The notes under the pieces were generated by a model. That model saw only the letters and a list, made by a program, of their open reading frames with translations. It had not been told where the DNA came from and ran no database searches. Positions 40,724-49,245 of a stretch of DNA of 64,000 bases are shown here, piece after piece (within the stretch, counting starts at the first letter, position 1; each line of letters begins with the position of its first letter). Source of the DNA: Ramlibacter humi. Its GTDB lineage: Bacteria > Pseudomonadota > Gammaproteobacteria > Burkholderiales > Burkholderiaceae_C. A program made the translations under genes and the position numbers. The DNA lies in contig NZ_SMLK01000001.1 in assembly GCF_004681975.1 (NCBI RefSeq), positions 186,001 to 250,000 of the forward strand, in the 5' to 3' direction.

Positions 40724-42489
40724 CAGTGTTCCGTTCCCAGGTAGGCGGCGCGCACGGCGGGGCTGGCCTGCACTTCGGCGGGCGTGCCTTCCATCAGGCG
40801 GGTGCCGAACTCCATCACCACGATGCGGTCGGTGAGGCCCATGACGAATTCCATGTCGTGTTCCACCAGCAGCAGGCTCATGCCTTCGTCCTTCAGCTGG
40901 CGCAGCACCGCGGCCAGCGCCTGCTTTTCCTGGTGGCGCAGGCCCGCGGCGGGCTCGTCCAGCAGCAGCAGGGCGGGATCGGTGCAAAGGGCGCGCGCGA
41001 TCTCCATCAGCCGCTGCGGACCCAGGGCCAGGTTGCCGGCGAGGTCGTGCATGCGGTCGGCCAGGCCGATGCGCGCCAGCTGGCGCTCGGCTTCGGCGAA
41101 CAGGCGCTTTTCTTCCACGCGGTCCATGCGCAGCATGGCGCGCACGGTGCCGCACTGGCCGCGCAGGTGGCCGCCCAGCGCGACATTCTCCAGCACGGTC
41201 ATCTCGGGGATCATCTTCACGTGCTGGAAGGTGCGCGAGATGCCGCGGCGCGCGATCTCGCGCGAAGGCAGGCCGCCGATGGCTTCGCCGCGCCAGCGCA
41301 CCTGGCCGCCGGTGAGCGAGAGCACGCCGGTGACCAGGTTGAAGGTGGTGGACTTGCCGGCGCCGTTGGGGCCGATCAGGCCGACGAGGTCACCCGCGCG
41401 CAGTTCGAAGCTGACGTCGTTGACGGCAACCAGGCCGCCGAATTCCTTGCGCACCGCATCCACCTGCAGCAGCGGCTGGCCGCGGGCGGGCTTGTCGCGA
41501 GCGGGCAGCGCGGGTGCATCGGCCCAGTCGCGCGGGCGGTCCTCTCGCGGCAGCCAGCGCGCGACGAAGGTCCACAGGCCGTCGGGCGCGTACTTCAGCA
41601 CGACGACCAGCACGATGCCGAACACGATGGTTTCGAAGTTGCCCGAAGTGCCGATCAACTTGGGCAGCAGCACCTGCAGCTGGTCGTCGGTGAGCTTGAC
41701 CACCGCGGCGCCCAGGAAAGCGCCCCACACGTGCGACACGCCGCCCAGCACCGCCATGAACAGGTACTCGATGCCCTTGCCGATGGAGAAGGGCGTGGGG
41801 TTCACCGTGCGCTGGAAGAACGCGAACAGCCAGCCGGACACGGCGGCCAGCACCGCGGCGAGCACGAACACCACCAGCTTGTAGCGGAAGGTGGACACGC
41901 CCATCGCTTCGGCCATGGTGGCGCCGCCCTTGACGGCGCGGATGGCGCGGCCCGGGCGAGAGTCGAGCAGGTTGGCGCACCCCAGCGCCGCGAGCAAGGC
42001 GATCGCCCACACCAGCACGTGTAGGCCGCGCCCCGTGCCGAGGTCGAAACCGAAGACCTGCAGCGTGGGCACGCCGAGGATGCCGTCGTACTTGCCCAGC
42101 CATTCCATGTTGCCCATGGTGTAGTACAGCGCCAGGCCCCAGGCGATGGTGGCCAGCGGCAGGTAGTGGCCCGACATGCGCAGCGTGATGGCGCCCAGCA
42201 CCAGCGCGGCGCAGACCGCCAGCCCCACGCCGAGCAGAAGCGCGAGCCAGGGCGATGCGGACAGCTTCACCGTCATGAACGCCGCGGCGTACGCACCGAC
42301 GCCGACGAACGCGGCCTGGCCGAACGAGGTGAGACCGGCCACGCCGGTGAGCAGCACCAGGCCCAGCGCGACGAGCGCGTACAGGCCGATGTAGATGGCT
42401 TGCGTGATCCAGAAGTCCGGCACCGGCAGCGCGGGCAGGGCCAGCATGATCACGCCGAAGAGCGGGAAGGCGAAGCGGCGCAGCTTCAT
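40723..42489 (-). CDS. ABC transporter LivM permease fused to LivG ATPase
   Basis: A 588-residue fusion. Residues 1-325 are a LivM-type permease with about nine helices (LVLLTGVAGLTSFGQAAFVGVGAYAA split over two helices; motif GLTSFGQA). Residues about 345-588 are a LivG-type ATPase with Walker A GPNGAGKST (about 375), signature LALGPQRLM, Walker B ALLLLDEPAAGL and the typical end HDMEFVMGLTDRIVVM. LivM-LivG fusions are known in Burkholderiales and alphaproteobacteria. The gene starts 1 bp after the stop of livH. It supplies one membrane and one motor subunit together. Confidence 0.93.
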   Translation of the reverse strand: MKLRRFAFPLFGVIMLALPALPVPDFWITQAIYIGLYALVALGLVLLTGVAGLTSFGQAAFVGVGAYAAAFMTVKLSASPWLALLLGVGLAVCAALVLGAITLRMSGHYLPLATIAWGLALYYTMGNMEWLGKYDGILGVPTLQVFGFDLGTGRGLHVLVWAIALLAALGCANLLDSRPGRAIRAVKGGATMAEAMGVSTFRYKLVVFVLAAVLAAVSGWLFAFFQRTVNPTPFSIGKGIEYLFMAVLGGVSHVWGAFLGAAVVKLTDDQLQVLLPKLIGTSGNFETIVFGIVLVVVLKYAPDGLWTFVARWLPREDRPRDWADAPALPARDKPARGQPLLQVDAVRKEFGGLVAVNDVSFELRAGDLVGLIGPNGAGKSTTFNLVTGVLSLTGGQVRWRGEAIGGLPSREIARRGISRTFQHVKMIPEMTVLENVALGGHLRGQCGTVRAMLRMDRVEEKRLFAEAERQLARIGLADRMHDLAGNLALGPQRLMEIARALCTDPALLLLDEPAAGLRHQEKQALAAVLRQLKDEGMSLLLVEHDMEFVMGLTDRIVVMEFGTRLMEGTPAEVQASPAVRAAYLGTEH

Positions 42490-42490
42490 C

Positions 42491-43528
42491 TCAGTGCTCC
42501 TCCGTGTGCGGGTCGCGCAGGCTCCGCCACAGCAGCACCGGCAGGATGGAGGAGAACACGATCACTTCCTTGAACGGGCTGCTCCAGAACGAGCCGAAGC
42601 TTTCCAGCAGGCCGACGGCCAGCGCGCCCACCAGCGCCAGCGGGTAGCTGGCGAGCCCCGCGAACACGGCGGCGACGAAGCCCTTCAGGCCGATGAGGAA
42701 GCCGCTGTCGTAGAAGATCGTCGTGGTGGGGCCGATCAGCAGCCCCGACAGCGCGCCGATGAAGGCGGCCATGCCGAAAGCCATGCGGCCGGCGGCTGCG
42801 GACGAGATGCCCATCAGACGCGCACCGGAGCGATTGACCGCGGTGGCGCGCAGCGCCTTGCCGGTGAGCGTGCGGTCGAAGAACAGCCACAGCGCGACGA
42901 TCAGCACGAGGGTGGCGATGAAGATGATCAATGCCTGGCCGCTCAACGCGACGGGACCGGCGGAGAAGCGCGCGTCCCAGAACGCCGGGTTGCGGAAGCC
43001 TTCCGCGCCGAAGAAGAACAGGCCCAGGCCGACCAGCGCGAAGTGCACGCCGACGGAGACGATCAGCAGCACCAGCACGCTGGCGTCGGCCAGCGACTCG
43101 TAGGCCAGGCGGTAGATCAGCTGGCCGAACGGCGCGACCAGCGCGAGCGTCAGCAGCGCCTGCGCCAGCATCGGCCAGCCGCGCGGCGCGGCGTAGATGG
43201 CGACGGCGGAGGCGATGACCGGCCACGCCAGGGTGCGCATCAGGCGCATCGCGATGCGCCCGGGCGCGACGTGATGGCGCAGGCCGTCCACCAGGTCGGC
43301 GAGCGCGGCCACGCCGGCCAGCACGAGCAGGAACCACACGGTCCCCGGCACCTTGCCGGCCTGGAGCAGGGCCAGGGTGAGCGCGCCGAAGGCGACGAAC
43401 TCCCCCTGGGGAATGAAGATGACCCGCGTCACCGCGAAGACCAGCACGGTCGCGAGCGCGAGCAGGGCATACACGGCGCCATTGGTCAGGCCGTCGAGCG
43501 CGAGGATGCCGGCGATGGAGAGATCCAC
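42491..43528 (-). CDS. livH: ABC transporter permease, LivH type
   Basis: A 345-residue membrane permease. The family blocks are [17 protein letters not shown] at the start, [10 protein letters not shown], and near the C-terminus [20 protein letters not shown]. It is longer than the usual 290 residues because of an extra segment (about 60-120) between the first helices, which includes an additional hydrophobic stretch. The start is a GTG ([11 protein letters not shown]); an ATG two bases upstream is out of frame. Ribosome binding is weak. Palindromic repeat B copy 1 separates this gene from the upstream binding-protein gene. Confidence 0.92.
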   Translation of the reverse strand: MDLSIAGILALDGLTNGAVYALLALATVLVFAVTRVIFIPQGEFVAFGALTLALLQAGKVPGTVWFLLVLAGVAALADLVDGLRHHVAPGRIAMRLMRTLAWPVIASAVAIYAAPRGWPMLAQALLTLALVAPFGQLIYRLAYESLADASVLVLLIVSVGVHFALVGLGLFFFGAEGFRNPAFWDARFSAGPVALSGQALIIFIATLVLIVALWLFFDRTLTGKALRATAVNRSGARLMGISSAAAGRMAFGMAAFIGALSGLLIGPTTTIFYDSGFLIGLKGFVAAVFAGLASYPLALVGALAVGLLESFGSFWSSPFKEVIVFSSILPVLLWRSLRDPHTEEH

Positions 43529-43543
43529 ATTGAGTCCTGGATT

Positions 43544-43638
43544 GCGTCATCCCCGCGGAGGCGGGGATCCATGGCTTCCACGACCGTGTCGATCGTGGAT
43601 CCCCACGTGCGCTTTCGCTCCTCACGCGGGGATGACGC
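43544..43638. repeat. Palindromic repeat family B (REP-like), copy 1
   Basis: Terminal inverted arms GCGTCATCCCCGC (43544-43556) and GCGGGGATGACGC (43626-43638) enclose an inner hairpin (CCCCGCGGAGGCGGGG) and a second one around GATCCA/TGGATC. It lies inside the transporter operon, between the binding-protein gene stop (43675) and the livH start (43528). A related copy is at 63118-63212. Such elements often protect upstream mRNA from 3'-5' decay. Confidence 0.88.
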
Positions 43639-43674
43639 CGTGTGCGCGGCCGGCACTCGCCGGCCGCTGCGGCG

Positions 43675-44796
43675 TCACTTCTCGACGACGAACTTGCCGT
43701 CCACCACCTTCAGCATCACGCCCGTCTCGTTCGTGTAGCCCCAGTGGTCGTCCTTGGTCCAGTTCATCACGCCGTGCGCGAACACGGTGCGGCCCATGGT
43801 CTCGAAAGCGTCGCGCAGCGCGGCGCGGAATTCCGGCGTGCCGGGCTTGGCCTTCTGCTTGGCGATGGGCACGGCCTTCTGCAGCGCGATGGCGGCGTCG
43901 TAGCTGTGGCCGGCGAACTGGTTGGGCGCGCCGAAGTTCTTCTCGTAGTTGGAATAGAAGTCCATCGCCGTCTTCTTGGACGGGTGGCTGTCGGGCAGCT
44001 GCGCACCCACCACGGCCGGGCCGGACACCACGTAGGTGCCGTCCACGGCCTTGCCGCCGATGCGCATCAGGTCGCCGGTGGCGGCGGCGTGCGTCTGGTA
44101 GATCTTGCCCTTGTAGCCGCGCTCGAGGATGGCCAGCTCGGGCATCGCGGCGCCGGAGCCGGAAGCCACGACGAGGATGGCGTCGGGGTTGGCCGAGGTG
44201 AGCTTCAGCGCCTGCGGCGTGACGCTGGTGTCGGTGCGCTGGAAGCGTTCCGTCGCGACGATCTTCATGCCGGCCTTCTCGGCCAGCGGCGTCAGCGCCT
44301 TCAGCCACAGTTCGCCGTAGGCGTCGGTGTAGCCCAGGAAGCCGATCGTCTTGATGTTGTGCTTCTTCATGTGCTCGACCATCGCGTGCGCCATGACGTC
44401 GTTGCCTTGCGGCAGGCGGAACAGCCAGGGGCTGTCGCCACCGACGGGCGAGGCGGCCAGCTGCACGGTCTTGGCTTCGGCGGCCACGGGCGTCATGGCG
44501 GCGGCCACCGGCGTCAGGCACGAGCCGATGATGAGGTCCACCTTGTCCTCGGTGACGAAGCGGCGCGTGTTGCTCACGCCCTTGCCCGGGTCGGACGCGT
44601 CGTCCAGGATGATCAGGTTGACCTTCTCGCCGGCGATTTCCTTGGGGAACAGCTTGAACTGGTTCTGCATCGGCAGGCCCAGGCCCGAGCCGGGGCCGGT
44701 GAGCGACAGGCTGACGCCGATGTTCAGGTCGGCCAGCGCCGAGCCGGCGGCCAGCAGGGCCACGGCGGCCGTGACCAGGGTGCGTGCGAATTTCAT
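43675..44796 (-). CDS. ABC transporter periplasmic binding protein (LivJ/K type)
   Basis: A 373-residue type-I periplasmic binding protein with a signal peptide (MKFARTLVTAAVALLAAGSA, cleavage after ALA). Family blocks are IGVSLSLTGPGSGLG, VNLIILDDASDPGKG, NTRRFVTEDKVDLIIG and YDAAIALQKA. It should deliver substrate to the LivH/LivMG/LivF transporter. Association with feruloyl-CoA synthase suggests a hydroxycinnamate or related aromatic acid, as for CouP-type proteins. AAGGAG lies 8 bp before the ATG, stronger than for the permease genes. Confidence 0.93.
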   Translation of the reverse strand: MKFARTLVTAAVALLAAGSALADLNIGVSLSLTGPGSGLGLPMQNQFKLFPKEIAGEKVNLIILDDASDPGKGVSNTRRFVTEDKVDLIIGSCLTPVAAAMTPVAAEAKTVQLAASPVGGDSPWLFRLPQGNDVMAHAMVEHMKKHNIKTIGFLGYTDAYGELWLKALTPLAEKAGMKIVATERFQRTDTSVTPQALKLTSANPDAILVVASGSGAAMPELAILERGYKGKIYQTHAAATGDLMRIGGKAVDGTYVVSGPAVVGAQLPDSHPSKKTAMDFYSNYEKNFGAPNQFAGHSYDAAIALQKAVPIAKQKAKPGTPEFRAALRDAFETMGRTVFAHGVMNWTKDDHWGYTNETGVMLKVVDGKFVVEK

Positions 44797-44834
44797 GGGG
44801 TTGTCTCCTTCGGGTGGGAAAAAGTAAGGCCTGC

Positions 44835-45599
44835 TCAGCGCGGCGCCATGCGCAGCGCCCCGTCCAGGCGGATCACCTCGCCGTTGAGGTGCGTGTTGGT
44901 GATGATGTGGCAAGCCAGCTGGGCGAATTCTTCGGGTTTGCCCAGCCGGGGCGGGAAGGGGATGGACGCGGCCAGCGACTGCTGCACCGGCTCGGGCAGC
45001 TGTTTCATCAGCGGCGTGAGGAACAGGCCGGGCGCGACGGTGCACACGCGGATGCCGTGCTGCGCCAGGTCGCGCGCCATCGGCAGCGTCATGCCCACCA
45101 GGCCGCCCTTCGAAGCGCTGTAGGCCTGCTGGCCCACCTGGCCGTCGAAAGCGGCGACGGAGGCGGTGAACATCATCACGCCGCGCTCGCCGTCTTCCAG
45201 CGGGGGCAGCTTCGCGCATTCCGCGGCGAACAGGCGGCTGACGTTGTAGGTGCCGACCAGGTTGACGTTGATGACGCGCGCGAAGTCTTCCAGCGGCGCG
45301 GCGCTGCCGTCCTTCTGCACCACGCGCTTGGCGGTGCCGATGCCGGCGATGTTCATGCAGATGCGCGCCGGGCCGTGCGCCTGGGCGGCCTGGGTCAGCG
45401 CGTCCTGCGTGCTTTGCGCGTTCGTGATGTCGCACTGCACCGCGACGCCGCCGATGTCCGCCGCGACCTTCTTCGCCAGGTCGGCGTTGACGTCCAGCAC
45501 CGCGACCTTCGCGCCCAGGCGCGCCAGTTCGCGCGCGGTGGCTTCGCCGAGGCCGGAAGCGCCGCCGGTGACGATGGCGGCCTGTCCCTGGATGTTCAT
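44835..45599 (-). CDS. SDR dehydrogenase, 3-hydroxyacyl-CoA dehydrogenase type
   Basis: A 254-residue short-chain dehydrogenase. It has the nucleotide-binding TGGASGLG near residues 11-18, the Asp that prefers NAD (VAVLDVN), catalytic YSASK and NAG-equivalent NIAG. Overall it resembles HSD17B10/type-2 3-hydroxyacyl-CoA dehydrogenases. In the operon it would oxidise the 3-hydroxy-3-arylpropanoyl-CoA made by the crotonase to the 3-keto form. Its ATG overlaps the stop of the CoA synthase gene (ATGA). The specific substrate is inferred from context. Confidence 0.9.
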   Translation of the reverse strand: MNIQGQAAIVTGGASGLGEATARELARLGAKVAVLDVNADLAKKVAADIGGVAVQCDITNAQSTQDALTQAAQAHGPARICMNIAGIGTAKRVVQKDGSAAPLEDFARVINVNLVGTYNVSRLFAAECAKLPPLEDGERGVMMFTASVAAFDGQVGQQAYSASKGGLVGMTLPMARDLAQHGIRVCTVAPGLFLTPLMKQLPEPVQQSLAASIPFPPRLGKPEEFAQLACHIITNTHLNGEVIRLDGALRMAPR

Positions 45600-47467
45600 T
45601 TCCTGTCTCCTTGCGGTTTGACCGTGAAGGGCTGCCGGTCGTCGTGGAAGTCCTGCACCAGCGCATCACGGTGCTTGAGCACGGCGCGCTGGTTGATGGA
45701 GCCCTTGTCGGTGACCTCGCCCTTGTCGATGGACGGCGGCTCGTGCATCAGGTGCAGGCGGGCGACCCGGTTGGCGCTGCCCGTCGCCTGCGCGGCGAGC
45801 TGGTCGACGACCTCCTGGAAATGGGCCTGCACGGGCGCGCTTTCCAGCACATCTTTCAACGGCGCGTCGCCGGGCAGGCCGGCCAGCTTGCGGATGGCGG
45901 GCGTGGGCAGCAGCAGCGCGCCGACTTCGTTGCGGTTGAGGCCGGTGATGACCGCGTCCTGCACATACGGCGCACCGGCCGCGATGATGCGCGCGCGCAG
46001 CGGCCCCACGCTGACGAAGGTGCCGGTGGCGAGCTTGAAGTCTTCGGCGATGCGGCCGTCGAAACGCAGGCCCAGGTGCGGGTTGGCGTCGTCGATCCAG
46101 CAGACGGCATCGCCGGTGCGGAAGAAGCCCTCTTCGTCGAAGCACTCGGCGGTGGCTTCCGGCGCGCGCCAGTAGCCCGGCGTGATGTTCGGGCCCTTGT
46201 AGCGGACCTCCACCTTGCCGTCGACCGGCACCAGCTTCAGCTCCATGCCGGCGCTGGGCAGGCCCAGGTGGCCGGACTTCACCTGCGGGTTGGTGACGAA
46301 GATGGCGAAGGGCGACGACTCGGTCATGCCCAGGCCGGTGCCCATCACGATGCGCTCGCCGATCTCGGCTTCCTGCACCTCGTGCAGCAGGTCCCACACG
46401 GGCTGCGCGAGCGCCGCGCCCGAGTAGAAGAACATGCGCACGCGCGAGAGCAGGTTCCTGCGCAGCACCGCATCGGCCTTCATCGCGTGCGCGATGGCCT
46501 CGAAGCCGGTGGGCACGTTGAAGTACACGGTGGGCGCGACCTCGCGCAGGTTGCGCAGCGTCTCGCCCATCAGCGCAGGCGTGGGTTTGCCGTCGTCGAT
46601 GTACAGCGTGCCGCCGTTGTAGATGACCAGGCCGATGTTGTGGTTGCCGCCGAAGGTGTGGTTCCAGGGCAGCCAGTCCACCAGCACGGGCGGGCCTTCC
46701 TGCAGCACCGGCATCGACTGGCGCATCTGCTGCTGGTTGGCGCACCACATGCCGTGCGTGTTGACCACGCCCTTGGGCAGCTTGGTGGAGCCGCTGGTGA
46801 ACAGGAACTTGGTGATGGTGTCCGGACCCGTCGCGTCCATCGCGGCATCCACCGCGGGCGTGGGCTCGGTGCGCAGCAGCTGCGACCAGTGCGTGGTGGC
46901 GCGGCCGTCCGGAACCTCGCCGGAGCACAACACCACTTCGACGTCCTTGGGCACGGTGGCGGCGATGGCCTTGCCGTAGCGTGCGCCGTCGGTGGCGAAC
47001 ACCAGGCCCGGCGTCAGCGTGTCCAGCACGTGGCGCAGCTTGTCGTAGTCCTGGCTGACGGTGGAATAGGCGGGTGACACCGGGCAGTGCGGCACGCCGG
47101 CGTACAGGCAGCCCAACGCCATCAGCGCGTGTTCCAGGCTGTTCTCGCTGAGGATGGCCACGGGGCGCTCGGCCGACAGCTTGCGGTCGACCAGCGCCTG
47201 GCCGATGCTGCGCGCGGCGCGCAGCGCTTCTCCGTACGTGATGCGCTGCCAGTCGACCGTGCCGCCGTCGGCCAGCTTCTCGCGGCGTGCGATGAACACG
47301 CGCTGCGGGTCGGTGCCGGCCCAGTGCACCAGGCGGTCGGTCATGCGGCGGGCGTAGGGCTGCAGCTGCGCGTCACCGCGCAGGTATTGCACGCCGCCTT
47401 CACCGTCGCGCACGTGGGCGCGCGTGATGCCGAACGCGAGCGGGCGGTAGCGGGGCGAGGCAGCCAT
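45596..47467 (-). CDS. fcs: Feruloyl-CoA synthase
   Basis: A 623-residue acyl-adenylate-forming ligase that activates ferulate, p-coumarate or caffeate with CoA and ATP. The AMP-binding P-loop is FTSGSTKLPKGVV (about 220-232); other family marks are VDWLPWNHTFGGNHN, GTGLGMTESSP and the hinge region GLRFDGRIAEDFKL. The length above 600 and the phrase PWNHTFGGN fit the feruloyl-CoA synthase subfamily rather than generic acyl-CoA ligases. The C-terminus keeps KGEVTDKGSINQRA with the catalytic Lys region. It is coupled by overlaps to the crotonase upstream (TGATG) and the SDR gene downstream. Confidence 0.92.
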   Translation of the reverse strand: MAASPRYRPLAFGITRAHVRDGEGGVQYLRGDAQLQPYARRMTDRLVHWAGTDPQRVFIARREKLADGGTVDWQRITYGEALRAARSIGQALVDRKLSAERPVAILSENSLEHALMALGCLYAGVPHCPVSPAYSTVSQDYDKLRHVLDTLTPGLVFATDGARYGKAIAATVPKDVEVVLCSGEVPDGRATTHWSQLLRTEPTPAVDAAMDATGPDTITKFLFTSGSTKLPKGVVNTHGMWCANQQQMRQSMPVLQEGPPVLVDWLPWNHTFGGNHNIGLVIYNGGTLYIDDGKPTPALMGETLRNLREVAPTVYFNVPTGFEAIAHAMKADAVLRRNLLSRVRMFFYSGAALAQPVWDLLHEVQEAEIGERIVMGTGLGMTESSPFAIFVTNPQVKSGHLGLPSAGMELKLVPVDGKVEVRYKGPNITPGYWRAPEATAECFDEEGFFRTGDAVCWIDDANPHLGLRFDGRIAEDFKLATGTFVSVGPLRARIIAAGAPYVQDAVITGLNRNEVGALLLPTPAIRKLAGLPGDAPLKDVLESAPVQAHFQEVVDQLAAQATGSANRVARLHLMHEPPSIDKGEVTDKGSINQRAVLKHRDALVQDFHDDRQPFTVKPQGDRK

Positions 47468-48240
47468 CAGCCTTTGCTCACCTTGTTGGCGCGGCCTTCG
47501 AGGAAGGCGCGCACGCGCTCCTTGGCTTCCGGCGCGCTCTGCGCGATGGCGGACATCAGCGCTTCGGTGAGGTAGCCCTGGTCGGCCGGCTGTTCCGCGA
47601 TGCGCGGCAGCGCGTGCATCAGCGCGTAGTTGGTGAGCGGCGCGTTCTGCGCGATGCGCCCGGCGATCTCCAGCGCCTTCGCGGTGGACTGGCCCTGCGG
47701 CACCAGGTACTGCGCGAAGCCGGCGCGTTCGCCGTCCTGCGCGTTGTAGACACGGCCGGTGAGCATCATGTCGGTCATGCGCGCGACGCCGATCAGGCGC
47801 GGGATGCGCACCGAGCCGCCGCCGCCGACGAAGATGCCGCGCGAGCCTTCGGGCAATGCGTAGAACGTGGTGTCGTCGGCCACACGCACGTGGCACGCGG
47901 CCGCGAGTTCCAGTCCGCCGCCGACCACCGCGCCGTGCAACGCGGCGACCACGGGCACGGGGCCGAACTGCACCTCTTCCAGCGCGGCATGCCACATGCG
48001 CGAGTGGTGCATGCCGGCGCCGGCATCGCGCTCCTGCAGCTCCGACAGGTCCAGCCCGGCGCAGAAATGGTCGCCTTCACCGTCGAGTACGGCGGCGCGC
48101 GTGCCTTCGGGCAGGTTCTGGAAGGCGTCGCGGATGGCCAGGATCAGGCCGTCGGACAGCGCGTTGCGCTTGGCGGCGCGTTTCAGGCGCACGATGGCGA
48201 CGGCGCCGCGGTGCTCGATGTGCAGGTCGGGGGAAGTCAT
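47467..48240 (-). CDS. Enoyl-CoA hydratase (crotonase family)
   Basis: A 257-residue crotonase. The oxyanion-hole region is HFCAGLDLSEL and both catalytic Glu residues of hydratases are present 20 residues apart: Glu111 in GGGLELA and Glu131 in LPEGSRG. It is not close in sequence to the hydratase-lyase (Ech/HCHL) that makes vanillin directly. It is therefore better read as a simple hydratase feeding the SDR. First gene of the minus-strand operon. The start MTSPDLHIEH is preferred; the upstream ATG at 48279 would run through the operator-like palindrome. Confidence 0.9.
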   Translation of the reverse strand: MTSPDLHIEHRGAVAIVRLKRAAKRNALSDGLILAIRDAFQNLPEGTRAAVLDGEGDHFCAGLDLSELQERDAGAGMHHSRMWHAALEEVQFGPVPVVAALHGAVVGGGLELAAACHVRVADDTTFYALPEGSRGIFVGGGGSVRIPRLIGVARMTDMMLTGRVYNAQDGERAGFAQYLVPQGQSTAKALEIAGRIAQNAPLTNYALMHALPRIAEQPADQGYLTEALMSAIAQSAPEAKERVRAFLEGRANKVSKG

Positions 48241-48261
48241 GTGGCGGTTCGGAAAACCATG

Positions 48262-48284
48262 GATTATTGTTATGGGCAATAATC
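48262..48284. promoter_or_regulatory. Perfect inverted repeat, candidate MarR operator
   Basis: GATTATTG (48262-48269) and CAATAATC (48277-48284) form a perfect 8-bp dyad with a 7-bp spacer, in an AT-rich patch within a very GC-rich genome. It sits between the divergent crotonase and amidohydrolase genes, 22 bp from one start and 48 bp from the other. Its length and symmetry fit a MarR dimer site able to control both directions. Confidence 0.7.
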
Positions 48285-48332
48285 AAAAACAAGCCAATCC
48301 CGCAGGGGTAAACCCTTAAGCCAGGAGACAAG

Positions 48333-49196
48333 ATGGACCACGCCAACCTCATCGCCATCGACGTGCACACGCACGCCGAAGTCAGCTGCTGGAACCCGTT
48401 CGACAACTACGGCGAGGAATACGACCGCGCCGCCGACAAGTACTTCCGCAACAGCCGCCGCCCCACCATCGCCGAAACCATCGCGTACTACCGCGAACGC
48501 AAGATCGGCCTGGTGATGTTCACCGTCGACAGCGAATCGCAGCTGGGCCGCCGGCGCATCCCCAACGAGGAGATCGCGCAGGCGGCGCGCGAGAACAGCG
48601 ACATGATGGTGTGCTTCGCCAGCATCGACCCGCACAAGGGCAAGATGGGCGCGCGCGAAGCCGAGAGGTTGATCCGGGAAGAAGGCGTCAAGGGCTTCAA
48701 GTTCCACCCCACGGTGCAGGGCTACCACCCGTACGACAGGATGGCCTGGCCGATCTACGAGGTGATCAACGCGCACAAGCTGCCTGCGATCTTCCACACC
48801 GGCCACAGCGGCATCGGCTCGGGCATGCGCTGCGGCGGTGGCCTGCGCCTGGAGTACAGCAACCCCATGCACCTGGACGACGTGGCGATCGACTTCCCCG
48901 ACATGCAGATCGTCATGGCGCACCCGAGCTTTCCGTGGCAGGACGAAGCGCTGTCCGTCGCCACGCACAAGCCCAACGTGTGGATCGACCTTTCCGGCTG
49001 GAGCCCGAAGTACTTCCCGAAGCAGCTGGTGCAGTACTCGAACACGCTGCTGAAGGACCGCGTCCTCTTCGGCAGCGACTACCCGCTGATCACGCCGGAC
49101 CGCTGGATGAAGGATTTCGAGGACGCGGGCTTCAAGCCCGAAGTGATGCCCGGCATCCTGAAAGGCAACGCGATGCGCCTGCTTGGCCTCGGCTGA
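48333..49196 (+). CDS. ACMSD-type amidohydrolase (candidate 3-ketoacyl-CoA hydrolase)
   Basis: A 287-residue metal-dependent hydrolase of the amidohydrolase superfamily, ACMSD/decarboxylase group. Metal ligands are His12 and His14 (DVHTHAE), His in FHTGHSGIG, and Asp in GSDYPLITPDRW; KFHPTVQGYHP and AHPSFPWQDE are also typical. In actinobacterial cou/phd pathways an amidohydrolase-fold enzyme (CouO) cleaves the 3-keto-3-arylpropanoyl-CoA hydrolytically, replacing thiolase. Position and partners suggest the same job here. A decarboxylase of an aromatic acid is the main alternative. GGAG precedes the ATG. Confidence 0.85.
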   Translation: MDHANLIAIDVHTHAEVSCWNPFDNYGEEYDRAADKYFRNSRRPTIAETIAYYRERKIGLVMFTVDSESQLGRRRIPNEEIAQAARENSDMMVCFASIDPHKGKMGAREAERLIREEGVKGFKFHPTVQGYHPYDRMAWPIYEVINAHKLPAIFHTGHSGIGSGMRCGGGLRLEYSNPMHLDDVAIDFPDMQIVMAHPSFPWQDEALSVATHKPNVWIDLSGWSPKYFPKQLVQYSNTLLKDRVLFGSDYPLITPDRWMKDFEDAGFKPEVMPGILKGNAMRLLGLG

Positions 49197-49219
49197 CGCA
49201 CGCCGCACGCACCGGTTTG

Positions 49220-49245
49220 AGGCGCGCCGCGGGCGCGCCTTTTTT
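49220..49245 (+). terminator. Intrinsic terminator after the amidohydrolase gene
   Basis: A perfect 9-bp stem, AGGCGCGCC (49220-49228) with GGCGCGCCT (49232-49240), 3-nt loop, and a T run to 49245. It lies 23 bp after the amidohydrolase stop codon. Confidence 0.92.

Noticed and set aside
45596-48240. Vanillin-forming fcs/ech pathway
   Set aside because: The crotonase does not look like the hydratase-lyase type and no vanillin dehydrogenase is present; the SDR and amidohydrolase fit beta-oxidation better.
48241-48279. Longer crotonase start (MPITIIHGFPN) at 48279
   Set aside because: It would place the perfect operator-like dyad inside the coding region and adds residues unlike crotonases.
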